Of a stretch of 64,000 bases of DNA, positions 43,151 to 52,024 are shown piece after piece (the stretch's first letter is position 1; the number at the start of each line of letters is the position of its first letter). The translations under genes and the position numbers were made by a program. The stretch spans positions 227,431 through 291,430 of the forward strand of contig NZ_PVZF01000009.1 in assembly GCF_003002055.1 (NCBI RefSeq), written 5' to 3'. The notes beneath the pieces are model-generated. The model saw nothing but the letters and a program-made list of their open reading frames with translations. It did no database searches and was not told where the DNA came from. Source of the stretch: Kineococcus rhizosphaerae (GTDB lineage: Bacteria > Actinomycetota > Actinomycetes > Actinomycetales > Kineococcaceae).

Positions 43151-45225
43151 CAGGGCGCTCCCGGCGGCAGCACCGCGGGTGTCCCGGGGACGGTCCCGTC
43201 CTCACCGAACACGTGCAGGCGCCGGGCCAGGCCGGGCCGGGACGTCTCGAACGCGCGGGCCGCCTCGAGGAGCGCGGCGTGCACCTCGTCGGCCACGGCG
43301 TCGTGCAGCCGGCCGCTCGTCAGGGTCGCCACCACGCGGCGGACGGCCTCGCCCGCGACCTCCCCCTGCCGGCGGTCCTCGCCGTTCGCGGCGGCCCGCA
43401 GGACGCGTCCCACGAGGTCCTCCACCGACAGGCCGGGGACGGCCTGCTCGTGCAGCCGGTTCAGCCGGGCCGGTTCCAGCAGCGGTTCGAGGACGACGGC
43501 GGCACCGGCGGCGACGGCCACGACGGGGTCGAACACGGGCCCGGTCCGCGGCGCGTACGTCTGGTCGTCGCGCTCGAAGCGCGGGGGCGGGGGCAGGAGC
43601 ACCGCGACGGCCGAGGCCGGGACGCCGGCGACCTCCGCGTCCAGCAGCGGCAGCAGCGCCTCCACCGCCCGCCGCTGGTCGTCCGGGGCGACGGCTTCGG
43701 CCGCCGGGGAGTCCGGCGATCCCTGGTGGGCCACGCCGCCGACGAGACGCGCGAGCGCGGCGACCTCGTGGCGGTGCAGCAGGTGCAGGACGACGAGTCG
43801 GGGTTCGAGGTCCCCGACCTGCCGGTCTCGGGCCAGCGCCCCGCGGGAGAACTCCCCGAGCGCCACCTCCCGCACCTCGAGGAGCTCGGCGAGCGTCGTG
43901 AACGGGTCGTCGCCGCTCGTCCAGGGCACGGCGTCGGGGTGGGCCGCGTCCGGCGCGTGTCCGTCGGCGTCGGTGACGAACACCAGACCGGAGGGGGTCT
44001 CGTCGTCGGCGTACCCGTGCCGGACGAGGAACTCGTCCCACGGACCGACGCCCGCGGAGTAGGCGCCGGCGAGGTCGATCCGCCCGTCCCGCAACCGCAG
44101 GCGCGGGTGCGGGTAGTCCATGACGGACGGTTTCGCGTGCTTGGTGCTCGCGTAGTTGTGGACGAACCCCAGGGCGTGCCCGATCTCGTGCGCCGCCAGG
44201 TGCCGCAACCGGGCCAGCACGAACCGCTCGACCGCGGCGAGGCGCTCGGCCTCGTCGGGCCGGCCGTACGGCGTGAGCAGCGCCTCGGCCAGCAGGGTCA
44301 GCTGCTCGACCCGGTGCGAGCCGAGCCGGACCTGCCCGCGCAGGATCTCCTGGGTGCGCGGGTCGGTCAGCGCCCCGCCTTGCGACCAGCCCCGGCCGGC
44401 GCGGTGCACCCAGGAGACCGAACTGGTCCGCGGCCCGAACGCGTCGACGTCGTCGGCGCGCACCCGCACGTCGAAGGCGTCGGGCAGCCCGGCTGCGGCG
44501 AAGGCCTGCCGCCACCACCGGCCGCCCTCCACGACCGCGTCGCGGTAGGGCTGCGGGATCCGGGGGTCGACGTGGAAGACGACGGTCCGGTCGGTGCGGA
44601 ACCGAGGCTGGAAGCGGACCTCGACGCCGTGCCCGATCCGGTCGTGGTCGGCGTGCCCCTTGGCGTAGGACCCCGAGGCAGGGTCGTAGCGGCGCGGAAC
44701 GAAACCTTCGTCCGGCAACGGGATCGCCGTGACCTCGACGCCGACGGTGACCCAGCGCGCATCGGGCACCACGCGGACGAGCTCGGCCGAGGTCCCGGGC
44801 CCGGTCAGGGTCAGGACCGTGCTCCAGTGCGCCCCCTCGGCGCTGACCCGGACCTCCGCCAGGTGGCTGCGGGCGGTGTCGAACCGGTGGTCGCCGTGCC
44901 CGCCCGCGGCCAGGATCCCGGCGACGCCGTGCAGGTCGGAGACGAGGAGCCCCTCGACGTCCACCGCGCCGTCGACCAGCGGCCCGGCGAACAGCGTGGA
45001 CTCGGCGAAGGACCCGGCCCCCAGGTGGTGCTTGCTCTCCTGGACGAGCCGCACCGCGCCGCCCCGGACCTCGACGCGGACGAGCCGCACCTCCCCCGGC
45101 TGACCGCGGTCCAGCCGCAACCGGGACGACCCGAGGCCGTGGCCCACGGTGGTGGCGAGCAGGAACCTCTCCCCGTCGACGGGATCGACGAGCCGGGTCC
45201 CGCGGACCGTGAACGGCAGGCTCAC
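43147..45225 (-). CDS. Zinc metalloprotease of the DUF5117/DUF4953 type
   Basis: A 692-residue protein. The zinc motif AAHEIGHALGFVHN gives HEIGH at 346-350 and the third His at 356, as in the metzincin-like DUF4953 family; MDYPHPRL just after resembles a Met-turn. The N-terminal half (about 1-220) is a beta-rich DUF5117-like region. No signal peptide or membrane segment is visible, which is odd because relatives are exported. It overlaps SBP 3 upstream and the flavin monooxygenase downstream by four bases, so it may process peptides brought in by the binding protein. That link is inference. Confidence 0.78.
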   Translation of the reverse strand: MSLPFTVRGTRLVDPVDGERFLLATTVGHGLGSSRLRLDRGQPGEVRLVRVEVRGGAVRLVQESKHHLGAGSFAESTLFAGPLVDGAVDVEGLLVSDLHGVAGILAAGGHGDHRFDTARSHLAEVRVSAEGAHWSTVLTLTGPGTSAELVRVVPDARWVTVGVEVTAIPLPDEGFVPRRYDPASGSYAKGHADHDRIGHGVEVRFQPRFRTDRTVVFHVDPRIPQPYRDAVVEGGRWWRQAFAAAGLPDAFDVRVRADDVDAFGPRTSSVSWVHRAGRGWSQGGALTDPRTQEILRGQVRLGSHRVEQLTLLAEALLTPYGRPDEAERLAAVERFVLARLRHLAAHEIGHALGFVHNYASTKHAKPSVMDYPHPRLRLRDGRIDLAGAYSAGVGPWDEFLVRHGYADDETPSGLVFVTDADGHAPDAAHPDAVPWTSGDDPFTTLAELLEVREVALGEFSRGALARDRQVGDLEPRLVVLHLLHRHEVAALARLVGGVAHQGSPDSPAAEAVAPDDQRRAVEALLPLLDAEVAGVPASAVAVLLPPPPRFERDDQTYAPRTGPVFDPVVAVAAGAAVVLEPLLEPARLNRLHEQAVPGLSVEDLVGRVLRAAANGEDRRQGEVAGEAVRRVVATLTSGRLHDAVADEVHAALLEAARAFETSRPGLARRLHVFGEDGTVPGTPAVLPPGAPW

Positions 45226-46826
45226 GACTGCTTCCAGATGTCGTGGAACACCGGTTTCCCGGAGGCCTCCCAACCGAACCCGTGGACGTCCGCCGCCACC
45301 CCGAAGACGCCGACGCTCTCGACGACCGGGAGGCCGAAGCCGTCGGCGACGATCCGCTGCTGGGCCTGCGCGGTGAGCGGGTCCCGCTGCGCCGCGTCGG
45401 TCGTGGTGCGCTGCTCGGCGAGGACGCGGGCGAGCTCGGGGTCGGACCCGCCGTGCCGGTTGGACGGCGAGTCCGGGGAGTACTGGCTCCACAGGACGTC
45501 GGGGTCGGGGCGCACCTGGGAGTTGTAGAACAACCCGTAGTCCCGCTTCGTCAGCGTGTCGGTCAGCTCGGCCTGGGTGATCTTGCGGATGTCCAGCGCG
45601 ATCCCCACCTTCGCCAGCTGCTGCTGCACGAGTTCCAGGACGGCCTGGCCCGTGCCGATGGCGGGGTTGAAGGACGCCTGGAGGCGCAGTTCCCGGCCGT
45701 CCTTGCTCCGCGTGCCGTTCCCGGTGCGGGTCCAGCCCGCGGCGTCGAGCGCCTCGCCCGCCGCGGCCGGGTCCACCGTGAGCTCCTTCGAGACGTCGAC
45801 GTACCCCGGGGTGGCGCTCGACAGGACCGAGGTGGCCGCGGGGGCCTGACCGAAGAACACCGTGTCGGCGACCTGCTGGCGATCGACGACGTGCAGCAGG
45901 GCCTGCCGCACCGCGGGGTCGGCGAGCGGCCCGGCCGTGGTGTTGACGAAGAACGACCCCGTCAGGCCCGGGTTGGGTTTCGTCAGGACCTGCAGACCGG
46001 AACCGCGCACTTGGTCGGTGCTCTGCGCGGGCAGGTCACCGACGGCGTCGACCTGGCCGGAGGCGAGGGACCCGCTGCGCACGCTGGCCTCGGGCACGAC
46101 GGTGAAGTCGACCGCGTCGAGGTGCGCGTCGCCCTGGTGGGCGGCTCGGGCCGGCGCCCAGCCGTACCCCGTGCGCTTCTCGATCCGCACCGACTGGCCG
46201 GCGACGAACTTCGTGATGGTGAACGGCCCGCTGGCCGCGTAGTCCCCCTCGCACAGCTGCTCGGGCGTCTTGTCCTGCAGGCTCTTCGGGGACAGCAGAC
46301 CCAGCGACATGCTGGAGCTGGCCTGCAGGAACTGCGCGTTGGGCCGGTCGAAGTCGACGCGCACGGTCGACGGGTCCACGACCGTCGCGCCCTGGTAGCC
46401 CGTGAGGTACTGGGCCGGCAGCGCGGCGAGCGCGCCGAGGGACTGGGTGTCGTCGAAGTTGACCTTGACGGCCTGCGCGTCCAGCGGGGTGCCGTCGGAG
46501 AACGTGACCCCGTCCCGCAGGTGGAACGTGAAGCTGGAGCTGTCGGCGTTCGTCTCCCAGCTGCTCGCGAGCCAGGGTTCGATCGCGCCGGTCTCGGGGT
46601 CCTGGTCGGTCAGGGAGTCGACGACGCTGCGCGTGACGGTGAGGCTGACCGTCAGCCCGCCCTGGCGCGGGTCCAGGCAGACGGGGTCGGCCTGCAGCCC
46701 GTACCTCAGCGTCCCGCCGTCGACGGGCGTGCCGTCCCCGGCGGGTGCGGAGTCGTCGGAGGCACCGGCGGAACACCCGGCGAGGAGGAGCAGGCCGACG
46801 AGGGCGACGGTGGAGCGGCGGAGCAC
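45222..46826 (-). CDS. ABC solute-binding lipoprotein (SBP 3)
   Basis: A 534-residue SBP_bac_5-type lipoprotein: signal VALVGLLLLAGCSAGAS (lipobox Cys near residue 18), LRYGLQADPVCLDPRQGG, WLASSWETNADSSSF, FSDGTPLDAQAVKVNFDD and C-terminal DVHGFGWEASGKPVF. The Cys-Asp-Pro block links it to SBP 1 and SBP 2. GTG with GGGACC upstream. No permease gene in the operon. Confidence 0.9.
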   Translation of the reverse strand: MLRRSTVALVGLLLLAGCSAGASDDSAPAGDGTPVDGGTLRYGLQADPVCLDPRQGGLTVSLTVTRSVVDSLTDQDPETGAIEPWLASSWETNADSSSFTFHLRDGVTFSDGTPLDAQAVKVNFDDTQSLGALAALPAQYLTGYQGATVVDPSTVRVDFDRPNAQFLQASSSMSLGLLSPKSLQDKTPEQLCEGDYAASGPFTITKFVAGQSVRIEKRTGYGWAPARAAHQGDAHLDAVDFTVVPEASVRSGSLASGQVDAVGDLPAQSTDQVRGSGLQVLTKPNPGLTGSFFVNTTAGPLADPAVRQALLHVVDRQQVADTVFFGQAPAATSVLSSATPGYVDVSKELTVDPAAAGEALDAAGWTRTGNGTRSKDGRELRLQASFNPAIGTGQAVLELVQQQLAKVGIALDIRKITQAELTDTLTKRDYGLFYNSQVRPDPDVLWSQYSPDSPSNRHGGSDPELARVLAEQRTTTDAAQRDPLTAQAQQRIVADGFGLPVVESVGVFGVAADVHGFGWEASGKPVFHDIWKQS

Positions 46827-46837
46827 GGGAGGTCCCT

Positions 46838-47848
46838 TCAGGGCAGGAGCCGACGCAGGGCGTCGAGGTGGTGGGTGCCGAACTCGGCGTGGCCGGCCGC
46901 GACGTCGTCGAGACGGGCGGCGACGGCGTCGTTGACCGGGGTGGGGGCAGGACCGCGCACGGCCGGGGCGTACCCGAGCGGGTGCGTCTCGCGGGGACGG
47001 CGGCGGACCGCGATGTCGCGGAAGACCCCGCTACGGTCCTTGGGCATCGTGCGCAGCCAGGCGACGAGGCGGGCGGTGGCCGCGGTGCGCACGCGCTCGC
47101 TGGCCAGGGCCCGGAAACCGTACGGTTCCCAGGCGTCGAAGGGTTCCAGCACCAGCCCGGCCGCGATCGACGCCTCGACCTTCTCCGCGGCGGCCGCGGA
47201 CGCGACGTCGGGGTAGGCCTCGACGACGTCGGCCATGGGCGCGTCGACGAGCGTCGTGACCCCGAGCACCGCGCCGAAACCGGCCTTCGACGCGCGGTAC
47301 CCCTCGAGGTTCGCCGTCACCACGACGTCGCCGTAGGCGCGGAGGTCCTCGGCCGTCTCCAGCACCCGCAGGTCGGGCGCCCCGGAACCCGGCAGCCCGA
47401 CCGCCAGGGCCCCGAGGCCGCCGTCGCGCACCACGCCGGGTTCGAGGTAGTCGGCGAAGATGTTGACGAAGGCGCCGAGGACGCGGTGGGTGCCCACGTG
47501 GTCGGCGATGACGGGTTCGTTCACGCCGTTCTGCGCCGAGACGACGAACCCACCCGGCGCGAGCCGGGACGCGGTCCACGTGGCGGCCTGCACGGTGTGC
47601 TGCGACTTCGTCGCGATCACGACCTTCTGCAGGTCGCGCAGGTCCTGCGCGTCGTCCGGGTGCACGGCCCGCGCGACCTCGACGGTGTCGTCGCGCCCGT
47701 CGGCGCGGCGGATGGTGATCCCCTTGCCGCGCAGCGCGTCCACGTGGTCGCGGTCGGCGTCGACGACGACGACCTCGTGCCCGTCCCGGGCCAGCGCGTG
47801 CGCGAGGGTGCCGCCGATGGCGCCCGCACCGACGATCGTCCAGGTCAT
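46838..47848 (-). CDS. Ketopantoate reductase-family oxidoreductase (PanE/ApbA-like)
   Basis: A 336-residue NADP-dependent enzyme. The Rossmann motif is IVGAGAIGGTLAHALARDGH at the N terminus; VSAQNGVNEPVIADHVG matches the PanE NG block and the helical C-terminal domain has a Lys in EGYRASKAGFGAVLG. Here it sits in a catabolic operon, overlapping an SDR gene and starting a likely two-step reduction/oxidation, so the substrate is probably not ketopantoate. It ends 11 bases before SBP 3. Confidence 0.8.
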   Translation of the reverse strand: MTWTIVGAGAIGGTLAHALARDGHEVVVVDADRDHVDALRGKGITIRRADGRDDTVEVARAVHPDDAQDLRDLQKVVIATKSQHTVQAATWTASRLAPGGFVVSAQNGVNEPVIADHVGTHRVLGAFVNIFADYLEPGVVRDGGLGALAVGLPGSGAPDLRVLETAEDLRAYGDVVVTANLEGYRASKAGFGAVLGVTTLVDAPMADVVEAYPDVASAAAAEKVEASIAAGLVLEPFDAWEPYGFRALASERVRTAATARLVAWLRTMPKDRSGVFRDIAVRRRPRETHPLGYAPAVRGPAPTPVNDAVAARLDDVAAGHAEFGTHHLDALRRLLP

Positions 47849-48639
47849 CGGGTCTCCCCCAGTTGCCAGCGGGTGGGTCCGGGCCAGTGCACGGGCAGCG
47901 CGTTCGTGCCGGCCGTGGCGCCGCCGTCGACGTTCAGCACCGACCCCGTCGTCCAGCCCGCGGCGGGCGAGAGCAGGAACTCCACCGCGTGCCCGACGTG
48001 GACGGGATCGGCCGGGCCGGGCAGCAGGGTCGCCGAGACGGCCGCGGCGTACTCCTCCGTCACGGGGTTCACCTCGCTGCCGACCCCGAAGAACCCGGGC
48101 GAGACGGCGTTGACGCGGATGCCCTGGGCGGCCAGCTCCACGGCCAGGGCCTGGGTGGCCATGACGAGGGCGGCCTTGGAGACGTTGTACGCGGCGGCGC
48201 CGGGCCGGGCCCGGCGGGCGGCGCCCGAGGTGAGGTTGACGACGGCGGGCCGCACCCCGCGACCCCGCGCCAGCTCGGCCAGCGCCTGGGTGGCGAACAC
48301 CGCGGCGCGCACGTTGACGTTCTGGACGCGGTCCCAGACCGCGGTGCCGAGGGTGTCGAACGGGACGGCCGGGTAGATCCCCGCGGCGTTGACGAGGCCG
48401 TCGACGGGGGCGAACTCCCACGCCCGGCGGACGACGTCGCCCGGCGCGTCGGGCGACCCCAGGTCGGCGACGTCGGTCTGGACGTCCGGTAGGCCGTCCA
48501 CGCTGCGCTGCAGCGCCTCGCCCCGCAGGTCGACGGCCGTGACGGTCCAGCCGGCGGCGGCCAGGTGGCGCGTGACGGCCAGCCCCAGGCCGCCCGCGGC
48601 CCCGGTGACGACGGCGTGCCGGCGGGCGGGAGCGTTCAC
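47845..48639 (-). CDS. Short-chain dehydrogenase/reductase
   Basis: A 264-residue SDR: cofactor motif VVTGAAGGLGLAVTRHL, LVNAAGIYP, catalytic Ser in VNLTSGAA, Tyr and Lys in YNVSKAALV. The Gly-rich loop and an Asp in VTAVDLRGEAL point to NAD(H). GTG at 48639 overlaps the deacetylase stop; ATGA overlap with the PanE-like gene. Substrate unknown. Confidence 0.9.
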   Translation of the reverse strand: MNAPARRHAVVTGAAGGLGLAVTRHLAAAGWTVTAVDLRGEALQRSVDGLPDVQTDVADLGSPDAPGDVVRRAWEFAPVDGLVNAAGIYPAVPFDTLGTAVWDRVQNVNVRAAVFATQALAELARGRGVRPAVVNLTSGAARRARPGAAAYNVSKAALVMATQALAVELAAQGIRVNAVSPGFFGVGSEVNPVTEEYAAAVSATLLPGPADPVHVGHAVEFLLSPAAGWTTGSVLNVDGGATAGTNALPVHWPGPTRWQLGETR

Positions 48640-49529
48640 GGGGCCACCGCCAGCACGTGGTCGACGACCTGTTCGTGGGTGGCGAACCAGACCCCGGCGT
48701 CCCTGCCGGCGGCGAGGAGTTCCTCCACGATCCACGACCGCGACCGGTGTCCCGAGACGGAGGGGTGCAGGGTCAGCTGGAACACGCCACCGTCGGCGAC
48801 CGCTCCGTCGAGTTCACGCCGCCAGATCCGGGCGACGGTCTCGGGGTCGGTGTAGGGGCGCAGCCCGGAGTAGCGGGCCATGCCGAAGTAGACGGCGTCG
48901 TCGCGGACCCACTCGACGGGCAGCTCCACGAGACCGCTGGGCTCGCCGTGCGACAGGAGTTCGTAGGGCACGTCGTCGGCCATGAGGGAACTGTCGTAGC
49001 GCAGCCCCGCCTCGACGAGGATCCGCAGGGTCGCCGGGGAGAAGTCCCACGACGGCGTGCGGATCCCCGTGGGCCGGCGGCCCGCCAGCCGCTCCAGCGT
49101 GTCGAGGCTGCGCAGCACGAGATCGCGCTCGTCGGCCTCGGCCAGCAGGGAGTTGCGTTCGTGGATCCAGCCGTGGGCGCCGACCTCGTGGCCCTCGGCG
49201 ACGAACCGGCGGATGTCGTCCGGGTGCAGCAGGGCCGACACGGCCGGGACGTAGAACGAGGCGGGGACCTCGTGCCGGGCCAGCAGGTCCAGGATCCGCG
49301 GGACGGCCACGCGGGACCCGAACTCCCCCGCGGCCAAGACGCCCGGGGAGGTGTTCCCGTCGCGCAGCGCGGGGGTCTCGTGGTCGGCGTCGAAGGAGAG
49401 GGCGAAGGCCGCCGGGGCGCCCCCGGGCCAGGACGCGGGTTTCAGCGACCGCCCTGCCCGGACCTCCTCCACGACCCCGCGCCACACGGGCTCCGGCCAC
49501 GCCCACGGTGGGTTGTCTGCGTCGGACAC
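48636..49529 (-). CDS. Polysaccharide deacetylase-family hydrolase (PuuE/HpPgdA-like)
   Basis: A 297-residue NodB-homology protein. Motif 1 is FALSFDADHETPAL (metal Asp pair), motif 2 EVGAHGWIHERNSL (two His), motif 3 RTPSWDFSPATLRIL, and a late His in FQLTLHPSVSGHRSR. This pattern with WIHE is typical of cytoplasmic amide hydrolases such as allantoin- or imide-acting enzymes rather than cell-wall deacetylases; there is no signal peptide. It is the first gene of the six-gene operon, without a riboswitch upstream, so control may differ from the neighbouring operons. Confidence 0.82.
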   Translation of the reverse strand: MSDADNPPWAWPEPVWRGVVEEVRAGRSLKPASWPGGAPAAFALSFDADHETPALRDGNTSPGVLAAGEFGSRVAVPRILDLLARHEVPASFYVPAVSALLHPDDIRRFVAEGHEVGAHGWIHERNSLLAEADERDLVLRSLDTLERLAGRRPTGIRTPSWDFSPATLRILVEAGLRYDSSLMADDVPYELLSHGEPSGLVELPVEWVRDDAVYFGMARYSGLRPYTDPETVARIWRRELDGAVADGGVFQLTLHPSVSGHRSRSWIVEELLAAGRDAGVWFATHEQVVDHVLAVAP

Positions 49530-49586
49530 ACGACCTCTGTTCGCCAGGTTGGTGGTACCCCGGCCGGCGTCCGGTGGAGTGGAGCG

Positions 49587-49624
49587 CCCCGCGGGCCGGG
49601 CACCGTGGTGCCCGGCCCGCGGGG
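49587..49624 (-). terminator. metE terminator hairpin 1
   Basis: A perfect 18-bp GC-rich stem (CCCCGCGGGCCGGGCACC with its complement) around a two-base centre lies 55 bases past the metE stop on the minus strand. Confidence 0.75.
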
Positions 49625-49635
49625 GCCTGTCGGGG

Positions 49636-49672
49636 CTCGCCGCGGCGGGACGTCCCGGTGGCCCGCGGCGAG
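49636..49672 (-). terminator. metE terminator hairpin 2
   Basis: A second hairpin directly after the metE stop: outer 10-bp stem (CTCGCCGCGG with CCGCGGCGAG) with a nested CGGGACGTCCCG palindrome. It probably acts with the next hairpin to end the metF-metE message. Confidence 0.6.
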
Positions 49673-49678
49673 TTCACG

Positions 49679-52024
49679 TCAGTTCGCGACCGGCGCTCCG
49701 GTCGGCAGTTCGGCGCGGACCGTGCGGGCCGCTTCGACCAGGTGCCGCAACGACTCCGTCGTCTCCGCGTACCCGCGGGTCTTCAGCCCGCAGTCGGGGT
49801 TCACCCACAGCTGGCGGGCCGGGACGGACCCGACGGCCGAACGCAGCAGGCTCACGACCTCCTCGGTGGACGGCACCCGCGGGGAGTGGATGTCGTACAC
49901 GCCGGGCCCGATGCCGCGGGCGAAACCGGCGCGGGCGATGTCCCCGAGGACCTCCATGCGCGAGCGCGCCGCCTCGATGCTCGTGACGTCGGCGTCGAGG
50001 CCGTCGATCGCGTCGATGACCTCGCCGAACTCCGAGTAGCACAGGTGCGTGTGGATCTGGGTGGCGTCGCCCGCCCCCGCCGTCGCGAGCCGGAACGAGG
50101 CGACCGACCAGTCGAGGTACGCCGCCTGGTCCGCGGTCTTCAGCGGCAGGAGTTCGCGCAGGGCCGGTTCGTCGACCTGCACGATCCCGATGCCGGCGGC
50201 CTCGAGGTCGGCGACCTCGTCGCGCAGGGCGAGCGCCACCTGGTTCGCGGTGTCACCCAGCGGCTGGTCGTCGCGCACGAACGACCACGCGAGGATCGTC
50301 ACCGGGCCGGTGAGCATGCCCTTGACCGGCTTGGTGGTGCGGCTGGCGGTGTACGTGCTCCACGGCACGGTGATCGGCGCGGGGCGCGTCACGTCGCCCC
50401 ACAGGATCGGCGGGCGGACCCCGCGCGAACCGTACGACTGCACCCAGCCGTGCTGCGTGACGGCGAACCCGTCGAGCTGCTCGGCGAAGTACTGGACCAT
50501 GTCGTTGCGCTCGGGCTCGCCGTGGACGACGACGTCCAGACCGAGTTCCTCCTGCAGCTGCACGACGCGGTCGATCTCGGTGCGCAGGAACTCCTCGTAC
50601 CCCGCCTGGTCCAGGTCCCCTCGGGTCCACGCCGCCCGGGCCCTGCGGATCTCCGTGGTCTGCGGAAAGGAGCCGATGGTCGTCGTCGGCAGGGCCGGCA
50701 GGTGCAGGGCCTCGTCCTGGGCGGCGCGACGGACGGCGTAGTCGCTGCGGCCGAACGCCTCCGGCGTCAGCGCGGCGAGCCGGTCGCGGACCTCCGGGCG
50801 CACGACGCCGGGGGCGGTGAGCCGGTCGGCGCGGCCGGCGGCCGACGCGGCCAGTTCCGCCTCGACGGAGGCCGCGTCCCCGAGCGCCTTGCCGAGCAGG
50901 ACGACCTCGGCGACCTTCTGGTCGGCGAAGGCCAGCCAGCCGCGCAGCCGCTCGTCGAGCTGGGTCTCGCGACTGACGTCGTGCGGGACGTGCAGCAGCG
51001 AGGTGGACGTGCCGGCCACGACGTGCGCGGCGGAGCCCTCCAGCTGCCGCAGGGTCGCCAGCGCCTGCACGAGGTCACCGCGCCAGATGTTGTGGCCGTC
51101 GACGACCCCGCCGACGACGGTCTTGCCGGCCAGGACGGAGCGGTCGGCCGGGAGCGCGCCCTTCACGAGGTCGAGGGCCAGCCCCTCGACCTCGCCGAAG
51201 GAGGCCAGGTACCCGCTCGCGTCGCCGTAGGGCGTGGCGACGAGCAGGCGCGGACGGCCGGCGAGCGCCGTGAGGCGGTCGTAGGCACCCCGCACCAGGT
51301 CGGCCAGACCCTCGACGCCGGCGGTCGCGGAGTCGCTGACCAGGCCCGGTTCGTCGAGCTGGACCCACTCGGCACCGGCGGCGGCGTAGGCGGCCAGGAG
51401 GTCCTCGTAGGCCCCGAGCAGGTCGTCCAGGCGCGAGATCGGCGCGAAGCCCTCCGAGCTGCCGTCCGCGGCCTTGGCCAGCAGCAGGAAGGTCACCGGC
51501 CCCACGACGACGGGCCGGGTGAGGAAGCCGTCGGCGAGCGCCTCGGCGAACTCGCGGACCCCGCGGTCGTCGGCGAACCGGAAGTCGGTGTCCGGGCCGA
51601 TCTCGGGGACGAGGTAGTGGTAGTTCGTGTCGAACCACTTCGTCATCTCCAGCGGCGCCTGGGCCCCGCGGCCGCGGGCGATGGTGGAGTACCCGACGAG
51701 GTCGACCGTGCCGTCCTGGCCCACGAGGTCGGCGAAGCGCTCGGGCACCGCGCCCACGGCGACGGCCGCGTCGAGGACCTGGTCGTAGGCCGAGTACGAC
51801 GAGGGGATCGAGGCGTCGTGCGCCGGCAGGCCGAGCGCGTTGAGGCGGCGGACGGTGGCGGCGCGGACGGCCGCGAGCTGCTCCTCGGTGCTCGCGAGGT
51901 CGGCCTTGCCGGACCACAGCGCCTCGAGGGCCTTCTTGGTCTCGCGGTCCGGGCCGATCCGGGGGTAGCCGAGGATCGTGGCGGTCCAGGCCGGGGTGCT
52001 GGACGAGGTGGTGGTCTGGCTCAT
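49679..52024 (-). CDS. metE: Cobalamin-independent methionine synthase
   Basis: A 781-residue MetE, which methylates homocysteine with 5-methyltetrahydrofolate polyglutamate. The length is normal for the two-barrel enzyme. N-terminal GYPRIGPDRETKKALE binds folate; C-terminal TTTIGSFPQTTEIR, HGEPERNDMVQYF and the zinc ligands in QIHTHLCYSEF (His, Cys), the Glu of GEPER and NPDCGLKTR (Cys) are present. The ATG overlaps the metF stop, so both are translated from the SAM-I-controlled message. Confidence 0.97.
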   Translation of the reverse strand: MSQTTTSSSTPAWTATILGYPRIGPDRETKKALEALWSGKADLASTEEQLAAVRAATVRRLNALGLPAHDASIPSSYSAYDQVLDAAVAVGAVPERFADLVGQDGTVDLVGYSTIARGRGAQAPLEMTKWFDTNYHYLVPEIGPDTDFRFADDRGVREFAEALADGFLTRPVVVGPVTFLLLAKAADGSSEGFAPISRLDDLLGAYEDLLAAYAAAGAEWVQLDEPGLVSDSATAGVEGLADLVRGAYDRLTALAGRPRLLVATPYGDASGYLASFGEVEGLALDLVKGALPADRSVLAGKTVVGGVVDGHNIWRGDLVQALATLRQLEGSAAHVVAGTSTSLLHVPHDVSRETQLDERLRGWLAFADQKVAEVVLLGKALGDAASVEAELAASAAGRADRLTAPGVVRPEVRDRLAALTPEAFGRSDYAVRRAAQDEALHLPALPTTTIGSFPQTTEIRRARAAWTRGDLDQAGYEEFLRTEIDRVVQLQEELGLDVVVHGEPERNDMVQYFAEQLDGFAVTQHGWVQSYGSRGVRPPILWGDVTRPAPITVPWSTYTASRTTKPVKGMLTGPVTILAWSFVRDDQPLGDTANQVALALRDEVADLEAAGIGIVQVDEPALRELLPLKTADQAAYLDWSVASFRLATAGAGDATQIHTHLCYSEFGEVIDAIDGLDADVTSIEAARSRMEVLGDIARAGFARGIGPGVYDIHSPRVPSTEEVVSLLRSAVGSVPARQLWVNPDCGLKTRGYAETTESLRHLVEAARTVRAELPTGAPVAN

